DNA of 64,000 bases. It comes from Eucommia ulmoides. Its lineage: Eukaryota > Streptophyta > Magnoliopsida > Garryales > Eucommiaceae. The position numbers and the translations under genes were made by a program. The notes below the pieces were generated by a model. That model did not search any database. It saw nothing but the letters and a program-made list of their open reading frames with translations, and was not told the DNA's origin. The DNA lies in NCBI GenBank assembly GCA_016647705.1, contig CM028328.1:4675311-4739310 (forward strand). The letters are read 5' to 3'. Of this stretch, positions 1 to 10,700 are shown in pieces. Each line of letters begins with the position of its first letter. Within the stretch, counting starts at the first letter, position 1.

Positions 1-235
1 CTACTGTAGCCCTTACCCAGATGAGCTCATTATTCTCGGCCTAGAAAACGTGTTAGGTCTATTCATTTTGGATAGGATTACTGATCCGATTCGACCCGTT
101 AAGGCTCCACGTCTATGTCAGTTATAAGCGAAAGTTTTGCTATATCATTTATAAAATGATATTTTCAAAAAAAAAAAAAAAAAGAAGATAAAAAACTCTT
201 AATATACAAAAGCATTATTTAATCATTTTTGTATA

Positions 236-690
236 TTACAAATTTGCAATAGATATTACCATTGTAACGACAAAAAAAACTAGTATAGAATTTTGTGGTT
301 GTCCATCATGAATTCCAAAGTCTTGATAGCCTTTCAACAATTAGATCCCAATTAGAAAATTAGAAGATTTTTTTTAATCCTCGAGGCAAGTCTTTGTGAA
401 AACCCCCAGGCAGGGTGCTTATAAATAAACAAGTCTTTTTTTCCTTTGTTAGGAAAAATAGGGCGGGTTCTATTAGTAGAATTAGAGATTTGAAGTCCTT
501 TATTGATCAGTGTTGATTAGGCGACACTCAGATTTGAATTGGTAAAAAAGGATTTGCAATTTTGCGCCTTACCACTCAGCCATGCTGTCAAAACAAAACG
601 ATACAAAATAGAGTATATTACAAAATCACAACCAATATTACCGTTGTATAGACCAAAAAAATTAGTATAGAGGTCTTGTGGTTGTCCATC
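236..690 (+). repeat. Direct repeat pair of about 80 bp flanking the plastid tRNA relic
   Basis: A stretch near 236-310 recurs at about 612-690. Both contain an ATTACCRTTGTA core, then an A-rich block, then TTGTGGTTGTCCATCATGA. The copies are diverged but collinear. Between them lies the decayed plastid-type tRNA-Cys. The pair may mark one inserted segment that was duplicated, or an unrelated old repeat. The rest of 1-1360 is AT-rich sequence in which I recognise nothing else. Confidence 0.5.
519..589 (-). pseudogene. trnC-GCA: Plastid-type tRNA-Cys(GCA) relic (nuclear plastid DNA insertion)
   Basis: On the minus strand a 71-base stretch aligns end to end with my recollection of angiosperm chloroplast trnC-GCA. 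It has the D-arm string GAGTGGTAAGGC, an anticodon loop reading TTGCAAA (anticodon GCA), a T-arm ATTCAAATC and a 3' arm ending TGTCGCC. Most differences from the plastid form are G to A or C to T changes, which spoil pairing in the acceptor, anticodon and T stems, so it should not fold into a working tRNA. This pattern fits a nuclear copy of plastid DNA decaying by deamination of methylated cytosine. Flanking bases such as TAATCAACACTGATC also look plastid-like, but I cannot fix the insertion limits. Confidence 0.72.
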
Positions 691-1368
691 ATGATCAAAC
701 CCAATGAGATTTAATATCATAGAAAAGGGAAATGGGCCAATTGCCTTAATGTGATAGAAAACTTGGTCCACTTCATATAATAATAGTCAATGTCATAAGA
801 GGCTAAATGTGACCTTTGCTTTACTTCCTGCCTGCCAATAATAACAAAATTAATTAATTAAAATGAACGAATTTTGATTCTTCTAGAACCCATGGGCCAC
901 AATAAATTTGTACTCAAAAATCACAATTTTCATATTTTTTATGCTTTCATATTACTATTTTTTTATTTTTTTTTATTTTGAGTTGGTGAAAAGTCAACGA
1001 AATTAAATTTTTATATAATTTACGCGCTAAAGTAATTTTTCAAAAGTCTAAAGTTATTATTATAATTGTCCATTTGAAAAATTGCAGTAATTTTTATAGT
1101 TTACATTGATTTTTAGACTCTTGTCAGTAGCTTTGATATTCTGGGAAAATTATTTTAACATGTGAACTAAAATTTTCATTTTGTGAACTTTCATCACAAA
1201 ATTCTTTTTCTTTTTTCTTTTTATATATTTTTTTCTTACAAATTTAATGGGGCTCAATCAACTAAGATGTCTTAACCCATCCCACTAACTGAGAGTTACA
1301 CACAATTGTCTTTCAATTCACAAATTTTATTATATCTTAGCAAATTTTATGAATTGTTATATGCTTTA

Positions 1369-1870
1369 GGAAAAATTATATTTTAGTATAGGTAGGTGTT
1401 TATGTGGATTTTGAGATTTTCGAAGTTGTACATTTGGTCTCTCAAGTTTCATATTTGTTTCAATCGCGCAAAATTAATAAGGTCGTTAATGAATTTGGAT
1501 GGAAAATGAATTGTGTTCAGTATCTGGCTTTCTATTAAAAATATTTTGTCATTTCATTAGTCCATTAAATCTAAGATGTTTATCCTAACCTCGATTTTCG
1601 TATAAAGAATGCGAGAGAAAAATTTAAATTGTTGTAAGGGAAAAAAAACGTTTTAAATTTAGTATAGTGATGAAATGATAAAAATATACTCATTAGAAGA
1701 CCATGTGCTGAGCATAACTCATTTTTCATTCAAAATAATTAATATCGTTTTTAATTTTATGGGATAGAAACAAATGTCAAACTTAAGAGATCAAATATGC
1801 AATTTTGCAAATTTTAGAATTCACATACAAACTCACTCCAAACTTTGAAGACCATAAATGTAAATTTTCT
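1369..1870. mobile_element. Fold-back Mutator-type MITE, about 500 bp
   Basis: The left part (GGAAAAATTATATTT, then CATTTGGTCTCTCAAGTTT) reappears in reverse complement at the right end (AGAAAATTTACATTT, then TATTTGATCTCTTAAGTTT). This gives terminal inverted repeats of well over 100 bp. The flanks tatgcttta and tatacttag match at 6 of 9 positions, consistent with an eroded 9-bp Mutator-type target duplication. No coding sequence. A partial relative lies near 12.03-12.19 kb. Confidence 0.7.
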
Positions 1871-2112
1871 TATACTTAGCTAATTAATCATTTCTTCTAG
1901 CTTATATAACATAACTTAAAAATTTAACTAAATTAAAATAATTGTATGTTTTTAAACAAATGGTATCTAAATTTTTTGAATCATATACAAAATAAAAAAA
2001 ATATACAAATGAATTCACGAAAAAAAAAATTAAATAATAATTTTGGTTGAATTATTACTTAAAAAATATTTAATTTTATTTTTTTATACTAATTATTTTT
2101 ACATTAATTAAA

Positions 2113-2427
2113 GAGATTTTTGCACTTTGTCCCCTAAAGTTTCAGAAAAATTCCATTTTAACCCTTGTCGTTTCAATTTGAACACATCAAACCTTAAAAT
2201 ATTCAAATCGTGTCAAGTGAATTCAAATTATTAACATCGTCATTGTTTCTGACAGAAATCATCCACGCGTCAAGCTTGAAAATCACTCAAGTGGATGATT
2301 ATAAAAAAATGACGAGATTAATGATTTGTACTCAATTGACATAATTTGGATATTTTAGTTTTAAAAGTGTTCAAATTGAAAGTATAGGGACTGAAGTGAG
2401 ATTTCTCTAAAACTTTAGGAAAGCCTC
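2113..2427. mobile_element. Mutator-type MITE, family M1, copy 1
   Basis: It starts GAGATTTTTGCACTTTG and ends AAAGCCTC. Inner halves carry the inverted phrases TTCAATTTGAACACAT and GTGTTCAAATTGAAAG. Flanking 9-mers ttaattaaa and taaactaaa match 7 of 9. It is the most diverged of three copies; the others are at 4639 and 32460. Confidence 0.7.
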
Positions 2428-2894
2428 TAAACTAAATAACTTTTTTCCCAAAAAAAAAAATCTAATATTTTCCTCTTCCAACAACCATTATATTATCTTC
2501 CAAATTTAATTTTAAAAATTTCAAATCATTTTAGTCCTCCATGAGCTTTCTCCACTAGCCCAAGAAAAGTATAAGTGCATTATCTCTTCCCCAATTAAGG
2601 GGCAATTGATATTGAAATGTATTAAAGACGTTTTGTACTCTTGCCCTAAGAAAGAAATGCAATTAGAGATTTAGAGCTGGTCTTTAAGATAATGGTGATT
2701 CCCATGGAAAGTGAGATGGCCATGGCCCTATAAGTCAAGAAACTAATAAAAGGCATTTGTGAGGTTAACTCTTTGTCAACATGTGAGGACCTCCTATGTC
2801 ATGGAATATACCTTTCCCTTCCTGCTTTGTCCTTATCAACCCACGAAGGAAAATGACACCACCAAACCAAATCACAAATAAAATATCTTTATTA

Positions 2895-2945
2895 TATATC
2901 TATATATATAGGTATACATATATATATAGGTATACATATATTGAT
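2895..2945. repeat. Short AT-rich tandem repeat
   Basis: Two adjacent copies of a TATATATAGGTATACA-type unit. Low complexity and of no evident function. Confidence 0.6.
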
Positions 2946-3084
2946 TCGACCAAAAATGTTTGATGTTTATCTCAACAACAAATTAACTAGACATGTAACA
3001 ACTGTAAGTTTTAAGAATACGAGTGTAGTATTAGTCAAAGAATATCAAGCGTGAGAGTAAGTTAATATATTCTGAGACATAGAC

Positions 3085-3847
3085 TGTTCATTTTGAAATC
3101 TGGTTAATGCCTGCAGTTGGTCTGATCAGGGTCCTAGTAGATTTTCTTTGCTCAGGCGATGTTCTTGTGTATAGTGGGTGCCGTCAAGTGAACGGTCCGC
3201 AATCAATGGCTAAAGTCCTTAAGGTTTAAGTTTGTAGCTACACAAAAACTTGTTGGGTGTGCCAACAAGGTCTCTCCTACATAAGAGTAAGAGCTCGAGA
3301 AAAAAAAAAAATACGGTATTGAATTAAGTAGGAATTCTCGTCATACCTAGAGCATTTCCCACTTTACTATTTATAGGAGAGAAGTTAAATTGGTCTCACC
3401 AAATTAAAGTCTTGAGCATCAATTAGTGTAATTCAGTGCGTCGCTAATGAGAAGGTGTATGGCATGACTTAGGCTAATGGGTCTTGCGTTTCGGCCCACC
3501 AAGAGAAGCCCATGAACTGACTTGAAGGATCAGGAGGCGAGGCTTAGCCCATTGACACAAAGGAGCTTACTTGGTGACCTGATGATTCTGCCCGGTGGCC
3601 ATTAGGTGGAGGTCAGACTGGAGTATACAGTGGTGAATGCCCTAACTCCAGTCACTGTTTGGTGGACGTGAACGGGTAGGTGCTCAGCGGGTCATTGGAT
3701 AGTGGTCGGTCTAGGAAAAAACCCTGGACAGTCCAGTCAACGTGGTCGGTGAACGCTGACATGTCAAGTGGTCTCCTCGGGATCTCCACCTTGCCAAGTG
3801 TAGGACTATGAATGCTCATCGGTGGCCCATGAAAATACCCCTCATCA
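3085..3847 (+). mobile_element. Solo LTR, family S1, copy 1
   Basis: A 763-bp block starting TGTT and ending CCTCATCA, flanked by tagac and tagag (4 of 5 match). It resembles the blocks at 8560-9552 and 10744-11606: near the start all have a GGTTRA string followed by CAGTTRGTCTG-like sequence, and in the middle a TATTTATAGG TATA-like box. No internal coding region remains, so this is a solo LTR fossil. LTR retrotransposon superfamily not assigned. Confidence 0.65.
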
Positions 3848-3882
3848 TAGAGAAATGAGAATCATCCTCATATTGTTACGAA

Positions 3883-3892
<10 letters not shown>

Positions 3893-3925
<33 letters not shown>

Positions 3926-3926
3926 T
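3893..3926. repeat. (AC)n/(TA)n microsatellite
   Basis: About 22 bases of AC repeats pass into TA repeats immediately right of solo LTR copy 1. The rest of 3927-4638 is AT-rich with nothing recognised. Confidence 0.9.
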
Positions 3927-4638
3927 CATACTTAACTCCCCTTGATTTTTGGGCAGAACTGTCATATAACATTTACTGAACCAACTCAGTTATTCTCTTG
4001 AATTGACTTAGCCCAAAGTGGACTGAACTTTACACCGGTCATAATAGGCTTCAGTTCAACCTGAATCATTACGAGCCGACCAAAAACTTATCTTCAATTT
4101 TACCTTCCACCCAATCAAGCCCGTTTTCTTATTTTGAGTCACTTTTCACATTCATTATGTTTAAGCTCTTATGGGCGAAAATTTCTACCCATCACATATT
4201 TTACTATTTAATTATATACTAGTTATAAACACGAACAAATAAAAACTACATATATATTGAATTATACATCATGGTTACATGAAAGTTTACACATAAGTAT
4301 GAAACTTCACCTACACTTTGCTAAACAACCCCACAAACTAAAAGTCATGTACAAGAAATTACACCCAATTCAACACTTAATTCTATCAAGCCATCTATAA
4401 AAATTTATCCAGGTATGACGACCAAATCGAGTCTTTATCAGATGAAATTCACTAGAGACTCGAAATTACAGTGAAAATCACCTGGAAAAAAAATTTCGAA
4501 ACAACCGTCACATCGAATAATTTCTTCTAATAATCTGATATTTAAGAAGTAAGATTTCAATAGAGATTTTTACGTACTGCATATACTGATCCAATTAATT
4601 ATTAAAAACATTGAATGTTAAAAAAAATATAAAAACTA

Positions 4639-4945
4639 GAGGTTTTTGCACCTTGCACCCCTGAAGTTTCAAAGAAATTTTATTTTAGTCTATATTCTTT
4701 CAATTTGAATATTAAATCCTAAAGTATCCAAATCGTGTCAAATCAATACTTCCGTCATTTTTTATGGTGGAACTCACCCATGTGGGTGAGTTTGTGTTTG
4801 ACACGTGGTTGATTCCGTTACAAAAATGACGAAAGACTGATTTGACACGATCTGTATACTTCAGAGTTTAATGTGTTCAAATTGAAAGACCGATACTAAA
4901 ATGGGATTTTTCGGAAACTTCAGGCGCGCGAAGTGCAAAAACCTC
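4639..4945. mobile_element. Mutator-type MITE, family M1, copy 2, beside the NAC stop codon
   Basis: Terminal inverted repeats of about 50 bp: the left end GAGGTTTTTGCACCTTG mirrors the right end CGAAGTGCAAAAACCTC. The flanking 9-mers taaaaacta and taaaaatta match 8 of 9, the size expected for Mutator-like elements. The centre holds the hairpin ACTCACCCATGTGGGTGAGT. The element lies 53 bp downstream of the NAC gene's stop codon (the gene reads leftward), so it probably falls in the 3' UTR or polyadenylation region. Confidence 0.85.
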
Positions 4946-4998
4946 TAAAAATTAATTGGATCGAGTGTAATTTCTTCAAAAAAATAAATCCCTAAGCA

Positions 4999-7787
4999 TT
5001 ACCAATTCAATCCATGCAGTTGATATGGCTGCCTCATCAACCCATCTCCTATAGACCCCAACAAAGACTGTTGGTTCAAAGTAGGAGGCGTCTGCGGAAA
5101 TTGGCTCAGCAGAGAGGCGATGGAGCCACACTCGTTTATACTACCACTACTCCCGCCGTCTCCGTTACCGTCTTCCAGGAATCTCCTCGCCGGCGATGCC
5201 TCTACGTCGTCGTTCCAGAATTGGGCGATTGAATTAGCTCCTGCCGCCGCCAGCAGCCGTCGCTCTGAGGCGGCGGAACAACCCAGATGAGAGGAGATTG
5301 AGGTGTTTATCAGCGACATTCTGTCGAACAGGTGGTGTGCGTTTAGAGCGGGAAGCTTTTGATCGTGTTGTTGCAAGGATCCGATTATGTGATCGCTCGT
5401 GGTGTAATCGTGATTCTTCTTGTAGATTCGACACAATACCCAATCATCAAGCTAAAAAAAATTGTCATTGTTAGATGGAGAAGTTCAATAATACTGTTAA
5501 AAGTGTAAAATCACTCTACGCTAAAAAATTACTGTAATTTTTCACAAATAAATTTACAACGATTTTCATGTAGTACAATAATTTTGGACTTATGAAAAAA
5601 CTACTGTATCGCGTGAAATATATGAACAATTTTTAAATTTATGGATTATTCACCAAAAAATCTTTTTTTTGTTAATTAGTAAAAATAACTCAAAAAAAAA
5701 TAAAATTATATTTCTATTTTTTTAAAAAAAATAAAAGAATAAAATTAAAAACAAAAACACTAAACAAACACGGGTCTAGTGTTCCCCAATCAATTCCTAT
5801 ATTTACTGGAGGCATTCTTTCTTGGACAACAAATAACTACAAATGTAACTATTGATGAAATTTGACCCCTAATAAACACTATCTAATCAATCTTGTATAA
5901 ATTTTTTTATCAATTATTTATCTCTTAAGGCAGCGTTTGGTAGTGCAGAATTGAAACCTTAAAACCGAAATTAAAAGCAAACACATGCAAATAATTTAGG
6001 AAAAATTATTACGCGGATCCATTTTAAGACTCAAAATACCATTTAATACCCACGATATACAATTATACCAAATAATCCCATTGACTTGATTTTTTAACAG
6101 ATAACTATAGATGCAACTACTAACGAAATTTGACCCCAAATAAACACTATCTCATTAATTCAGTTTGGTAGTAAAGAATTAGAACCTTAAAACCTAAATT
6201 AAAAACAAACACATACAAGGAAAAATTACCATGCGGATCCATTTTAAAGTACAAAATACCATTTAATACCCATGATATATACTTATACTAAACAATTCTG
6301 TTGACTTGATTTTTTGAACAGATAACTACAGATGCAACTACTGACGAAATTTCACCCCCAACAAACACTATCTAATCAATTATGTTTGTAGTGTAGAATC
6401 GAAACCTTAAAACCGAAATTAAAAACAAACACATGCCAAAAATTAAGAAACAATTACCACGCGGACCCATTTTAAAGCACATAATACCATTTAATACCCA
6501 CGATACATAATTATAACAAATAATTCCGGTGACTTTGACTTTTTGAACAGATAACTACACACTGAACTAAATTTGACCCTTAATAAAGCATGTAAAAATA
6601 AAATACCTTTAAAGATGATTTTTTGTTGGTGATATCACAAGCTAGAGACTTTGCCTTGTTGTCAGTAAGCCTATACTCATGCATGATCCAATTGGTCTTG
6701 ATCCCTTTTGGTGGCTTTCCTCCATAGAAGACAAGTGCCTTCTTGACACCCACTCTTTTGGTGCCTCCGCCTGTCATAATAGCCTTATCGGTCCCCGTAG
6801 CCTTCCAATACCCAGATGTTGCCGCCCTGTTTGGCCTTGCCCCATTTGGGTACTTCCTCTCCCTTGGACTAAAGAAATACCATTCTTGCTCCCCAAACAC
6901 GGCCTTAGCTAAAAAAAAAAAAAAAAAAAAAACCAATATTTATGATTAAAAAAAAAAATTAAATGGATTATTTCGTCTATTTCATAAAATAAAAAAAGAA
7001 ATTGAATGAAAAAATTAATTTCATTTATTTTTAAGCATATTCCATTAATTTAAACGAAAAAAAAAACGTTTTACTTTATTCAAAAGTACATGTAGCTAAA
7101 GATTAACTTTTTGAAGTAGATGAAAGTAAAGTAATAATTAAGTAAAGTAAAAATAGTAAAATACGTTTTACTCTTTTAAATTTGAATATATAACACTTTA
7201 AAATTTTTTAATCATCTCACTACAATCTAGGTCACCTAACTATTTTTAAAAGGTTTTATAGGCAATTCTGGTTTCCAGTTTTCCATCCAAATACTCAGAA
7301 ATATATATATATAGAAGTAATTTTTGGGGGTTAAGGGAAAAAAAGTTAAAAATATCCAGAAAGTCTCCTTAAAAATAGCTAAGTGCATTGTAGTCGACTG
7401 TTTATCGTCCAAATTATAATGGAGATATGAATATGGACTGAAGTGGAATGATTATAAAACTTTAAGGTGTCAAAGTGAAAAATGGTCAAACTTCCAAGCG
7501 TGCAAAGCCTCAAAACCTTTATATATAAACACAAAGTAGAGATTTCAAGTTTTAAATAATAAGATAAATAGGTCTCATTTTTTACCTGGGAGTTCCCATG
7601 GATCAAATTTGTAGAGATCGATTTCTGTTATGATAGAGACCGGAAGAGGAGCGGAAACAGTTTTTTTCTTGAGGTAGTGAACAACCAGTTCTTCGTCTGT
7701 GGGGTGGAATCGAAACCCTGGTGGAAGTAGAGACTGGTGATGGTACTGGTGACATAACGACCCTACAGATGAATTAGCGCTCTCCAT
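4999..7787 (-). CDS. NAC-domain transcription factor, NAP/NOR-NARS1 branch (three exons)
   Basis: A nuclear DNA-binding regulator. Exons on the minus strand: 7787-7586, 6908-6607 and 5451-4999, with GT-AG introns of 677 and 1155 bp and phases 1 and 0. The product is 318 aa. The start is the ATG at 7787, which opens MESANSS as in NARS1/NOR proteins. NAC subdomains appear in order: [20 protein letters not shown] (from about residue 21); [16 protein letters not shown], made across intron 1; [56 protein letters not shown], at the start of exon 3. The C-terminal half (residues about 185-318) is the variable activation region. Its end, with [11 protein letters not shown] and YQLHGLNW, matches the C-terminal motifs I know from tomato NOR and Arabidopsis NARS1/NAC056. 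Members of this clade act in fruit ripening, seed and senescence programmes; that role here is inferred from family. At 318 aa it is somewhat shorter than NOR (about 355). I see no defect. Confidence 0.95.
5825..6585 (-). repeat. Tandem repeat of about 220-228 bp inside NAC intron 2
   Basis: Landmarks recur in order: CCATTTAATACC at 6039, 6259 and 6487 (spacings 220 and 228), and ATAACTAC/ATAACTATAG strings near 5832, 6101, 6321 and 6551. That makes three nearly full units plus a partial fourth at the left edge. Units are diverged by point changes and small indels, so the array is not recent. It occupies most of the 1155-bp intron. Confidence 0.85.
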
Positions 7788-7845
7788 TGATTTATCGAGA
7801 TCGACAAATTCAATACTATTGAATTTGAATTTAAATTTGAATTCA

Positions 7846-7881
<36 letters not shown>

Positions 7882-8350
7882 GAGAATGAATGTAGCCAAA
7901 AGTAAGCAAGCCCATCTTTTATATGGACAAAGGGGGTGGGGGCATGCCATAAACATGGTCACACCCAGTACTATTTGAGTGCATTTGTTAACATGGGGTG
8001 GATGTTTAGACGACGAATGGGTGGATGCCACGTCATGCAAAGAAGGGTAATTTGGGGTATAAAAATTATCTACGGGATTAAAGTTGACGTGACACGATTA
8101 GGGAATGGGATTAGTGCAAAGCAGGTGATTAGCGGCTCTTAACTGAATAATTGGACCAATAATCGGTGGCCACGCAAGGTTTGGAGGGATTGACGTAAGC
8201 TGACACGTGGCGGTGATATTTTGTTGTGGGGACCACACGAAACCCACCATCTTGATAGAGAAAGAAGTGGGCCCCACTCTTTTTTTTTTCAATAAACCAT
8301 TGGCTGGTCGATATGGGCCCGGAACCGCTGGTCACGGTGTAGCCGCCGGT
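7788..8350 (-). promoter_or_regulatory. NAC gene promoter and 5' UTR
   Basis: Reading leftward toward the gene: a TATA box CATATAAAAG at 7916-7925, a predicted start some 30 bp downstream, and a CT-rich 5' UTR (GA microsatellite on the plus strand, 7848-7880). Upstream lie four ACGT-core motifs: GCCACGTCA (8027-8035), TGACGTGAC (8085-8093), TGACGTAAG (8191-8199) and a G-box CACGTG (8204-8209, in ACACGTGG). A GCC-box AGCCGCC is at 8341-8347. ACGT cores are bound by bZIP factors (ABF, HY5, TGA) and GCC boxes by ERFs. ABA or ethylene responsiveness is therefore plausible but inferred. Confidence 0.6.
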
Positions 8351-8439
8351 TGAGCCGCTTCGCCAATTTGCTTTTGACCGAACGTTGCTTTGCTTGTCCC
8401 CCCCCCCCTTCCAATGACACAAACATTTTAGTGAAATTT

Positions 8440-10067
8440 AGCGTTAGGCAAGTCAATGATTCGATTTCGGTTTGATTTCGTATAAAATCAAAATCAAAAC
8501 TATTAGATATATAACAAATCAAAATATTGGTTTTTTAAAAACGATTTTAATATCGAACCTGTTGATATCAAATTTTGGTTGACTCTAACAGTATGATCCA
8601 ATTAGTCTTGGATAAGTTGAAAAGGTCTGAAATGAAGATTTTCAATCCGTAGAGCTTCAATCGGTGGAGAAGTCTATGGCCAAGAAGGGAGAGGCCCTTA
8701 TTGAGAGGAGTCCAAAGCCTTCTGGGCCGAGAATGGGAGGTTCAAAACGTCTTGTGATCCTTGGAAAAATGAATCAGAGTTTGGAATTGAGCTATTCCGA
8801 GATGGGGAGCGCCTGAAAACCTGCATAAAAGACTTTTCGGGATGGTCCTGGCGTGAGAATCAGCGTACCGGGGGAGGGGGGAAGTTTATAGAGAAATTGC
8901 CAAGAAGAGGGGGCAAAAATTGTCTAACTTTGGGCAATTGTATGCCCTCCTACTTACAGGCAATGAGCGGATTAGATTAGGGACCCAAGCATGGATTAGT
9001 GTCTCCTCAAAATCATATCAAAATTTCAACTTGGCATGTAATCAATGGATGAATGCCAAGGGGCTCTTATCTTCATCACATTGGAGGATACTTGGTGATA
9101 TTTTTAAGTGAGGAAGTGAACCATAGAAATATTTAGAGATATTTAGAGGATATTTGGGAGATATTTAGAAGATTTTTGTGGATGGGAAATTGAACCAACT
9201 CATAAATCGAGAGAGACACCAATCTGCTGTAGCCAAGATGAGAAGTCCAATTCTTGCTCTTCCTAGGTAACTGGAGACGGGATTGAGGGATTTGCACGGA
9301 GCCTCCTGCCCTTCTCTTCTCGAATAGTCAGAGACGAGAAATGGGGCATTACTCGAGGAGCTGATTTGCGGGACGAGTGATGCTGCAGCGGAATATGCTG
9401 AGATGGGAAAGGGTTCCCCATCCCGATAATGGCTTCTCGACCCTTCCTGGAAAGTGTTGAAGTCTTTGGATGATCTTAATTTTTATGGGGAATTGTGGAC
9501 ATGTGACAGTTTTCAATTGGTTGCGTTAGAGTGACCATTTTTACACTCATCAGAATCATTTGAATTTATACAAAACTAAAACCAAAACTGGGAAACCATT
9601 TAAGATTTTTTATTTAAAAAAAAAAAAACCAAAACCAAAACCAAAACTAAGAAAACGCAAACGTTGTTTTTTATATATAAACAAAAACGTAATTAAAATA
9701 TAAAACATAAATTCCCAAAAAATAAATCCAAACCACACAATAAATGTTTCAAACCATAACTAAAATATAACGATAATTAAAATAAATGATTGTAACCATA
9801 ATTGTTATAATAAATAAAAACATATATTAGAAGTTAAACTATAAATATATAAAAAAAAATGAGGCTATATATATCAGAAAAATATATCTAAAATATCAGT
9901 TTTATGGCTTGATTTTGCGGTTACAATCTCAAAACCAAAACCAAAACCGTTTCGATTGCTAATTTTAAAACCAAAACCGCAACCAAACTATTTAGTTGGT
10001 TCAAAATCTGGTCATTCGGTTCGGTTTCTCTTGGTTACCCGTCGGTTCGATTTTTTTTGTTATCCCT
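8440..10067. mobile_element. hAT-type non-autonomous element, old copy split by a solo LTR
   Basis: Two halves, about 8440-8559 and 9553-10067, align collinearly with the intact element at 10088-10697. Both carry TTTCGGTTTGATTTC-like starts, the same A-rich centre and an end TTATCCCTA. They are separated exactly by the solo LTR at 8560-9552. The left end is eroded and I could not find a convincing 8-bp duplication. Confidence 0.6.
8560..9552 (+). mobile_element. Solo LTR, family S1, copy 2
   Basis: 993 bp, starting TGTTGATATC and ending ACACTCATCA, flanked by gaacc and gaatc (4 of 5). Removing it rejoins the two halves of the older hAT-type element, which fixes its limits. Its first 50 bp match solo LTR copy 3. 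The short open frame at 8920-9111 lies inside it and is not treated as a gene. Confidence 0.75.
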
Positions 10068-10087
10068 ATTTACGGTTTGGTTAGGTG

Positions 10088-10697
10088 TAGGGATAGAGAT
10101 ATCAATGGTTCGGTTTCGATCCAATTTCACATAAAATCAAAATTAAAACCGTTAGAGATAATATCAAATCAAAATCGCAACCAAAATTGCCGGTGTATTT
10201 TAAACGGTGTTAAAATCGAATCATTTAAATTTATACAAAATCAAAATCGTGAAATCATTTAAAAAAAATCAATTTTATAAAAAAAAAAAAACTAAAATTA
10301 CGAAACTGTAGACCATTGTTTTTTTATATATAAATAAAAACATAAAAAATATGAATTCCAAAAACATAACCAACCCACAAAACTATTAATTGTTACAATA
10401 ATTAAAAATAAACGATTGTAACCATATTAGAAATTAAACTGTAAATATATAAAAAAAATAAAATAAAAAAATATGAGAGTATATATGTCATAAAATATAT
10501 CTAAAATATCGATTTTACTATTCAATTTCGTGGTTTGGTCTCGCAGTTATTATCCCAAAATTAAAACCAAAACCCTTTTGGTTGCTAATTTCAAAACTAA
10601 AATCGCAACAAAACCATTTAGTCGGTTTCAAAATCGGACTATTCAGTTTGATTTTTCTCGATTACCTGTTTATTTGGGTGTTTTTTTGCCATCCCTA
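10088..10697. mobile_element. hAT-type MITE, 610 bp, with exact 8-bp target duplication
   Basis: Starts TAGGGATAG and ends TTGCCATCCCTA, so the terminal inverted repeat is TAGGGATRG. It is flanked on both sides by gttaggtg, an exact 8-bp duplication, diagnostic of hAT elements. The interior is A-rich with no transposase. The right duplication overlaps the first bases of the GGTGGTGTTTG MITE at 10701, so this element landed in the tip of that older element. Confidence 0.88.
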
Positions 10698-10700
10698 GTT

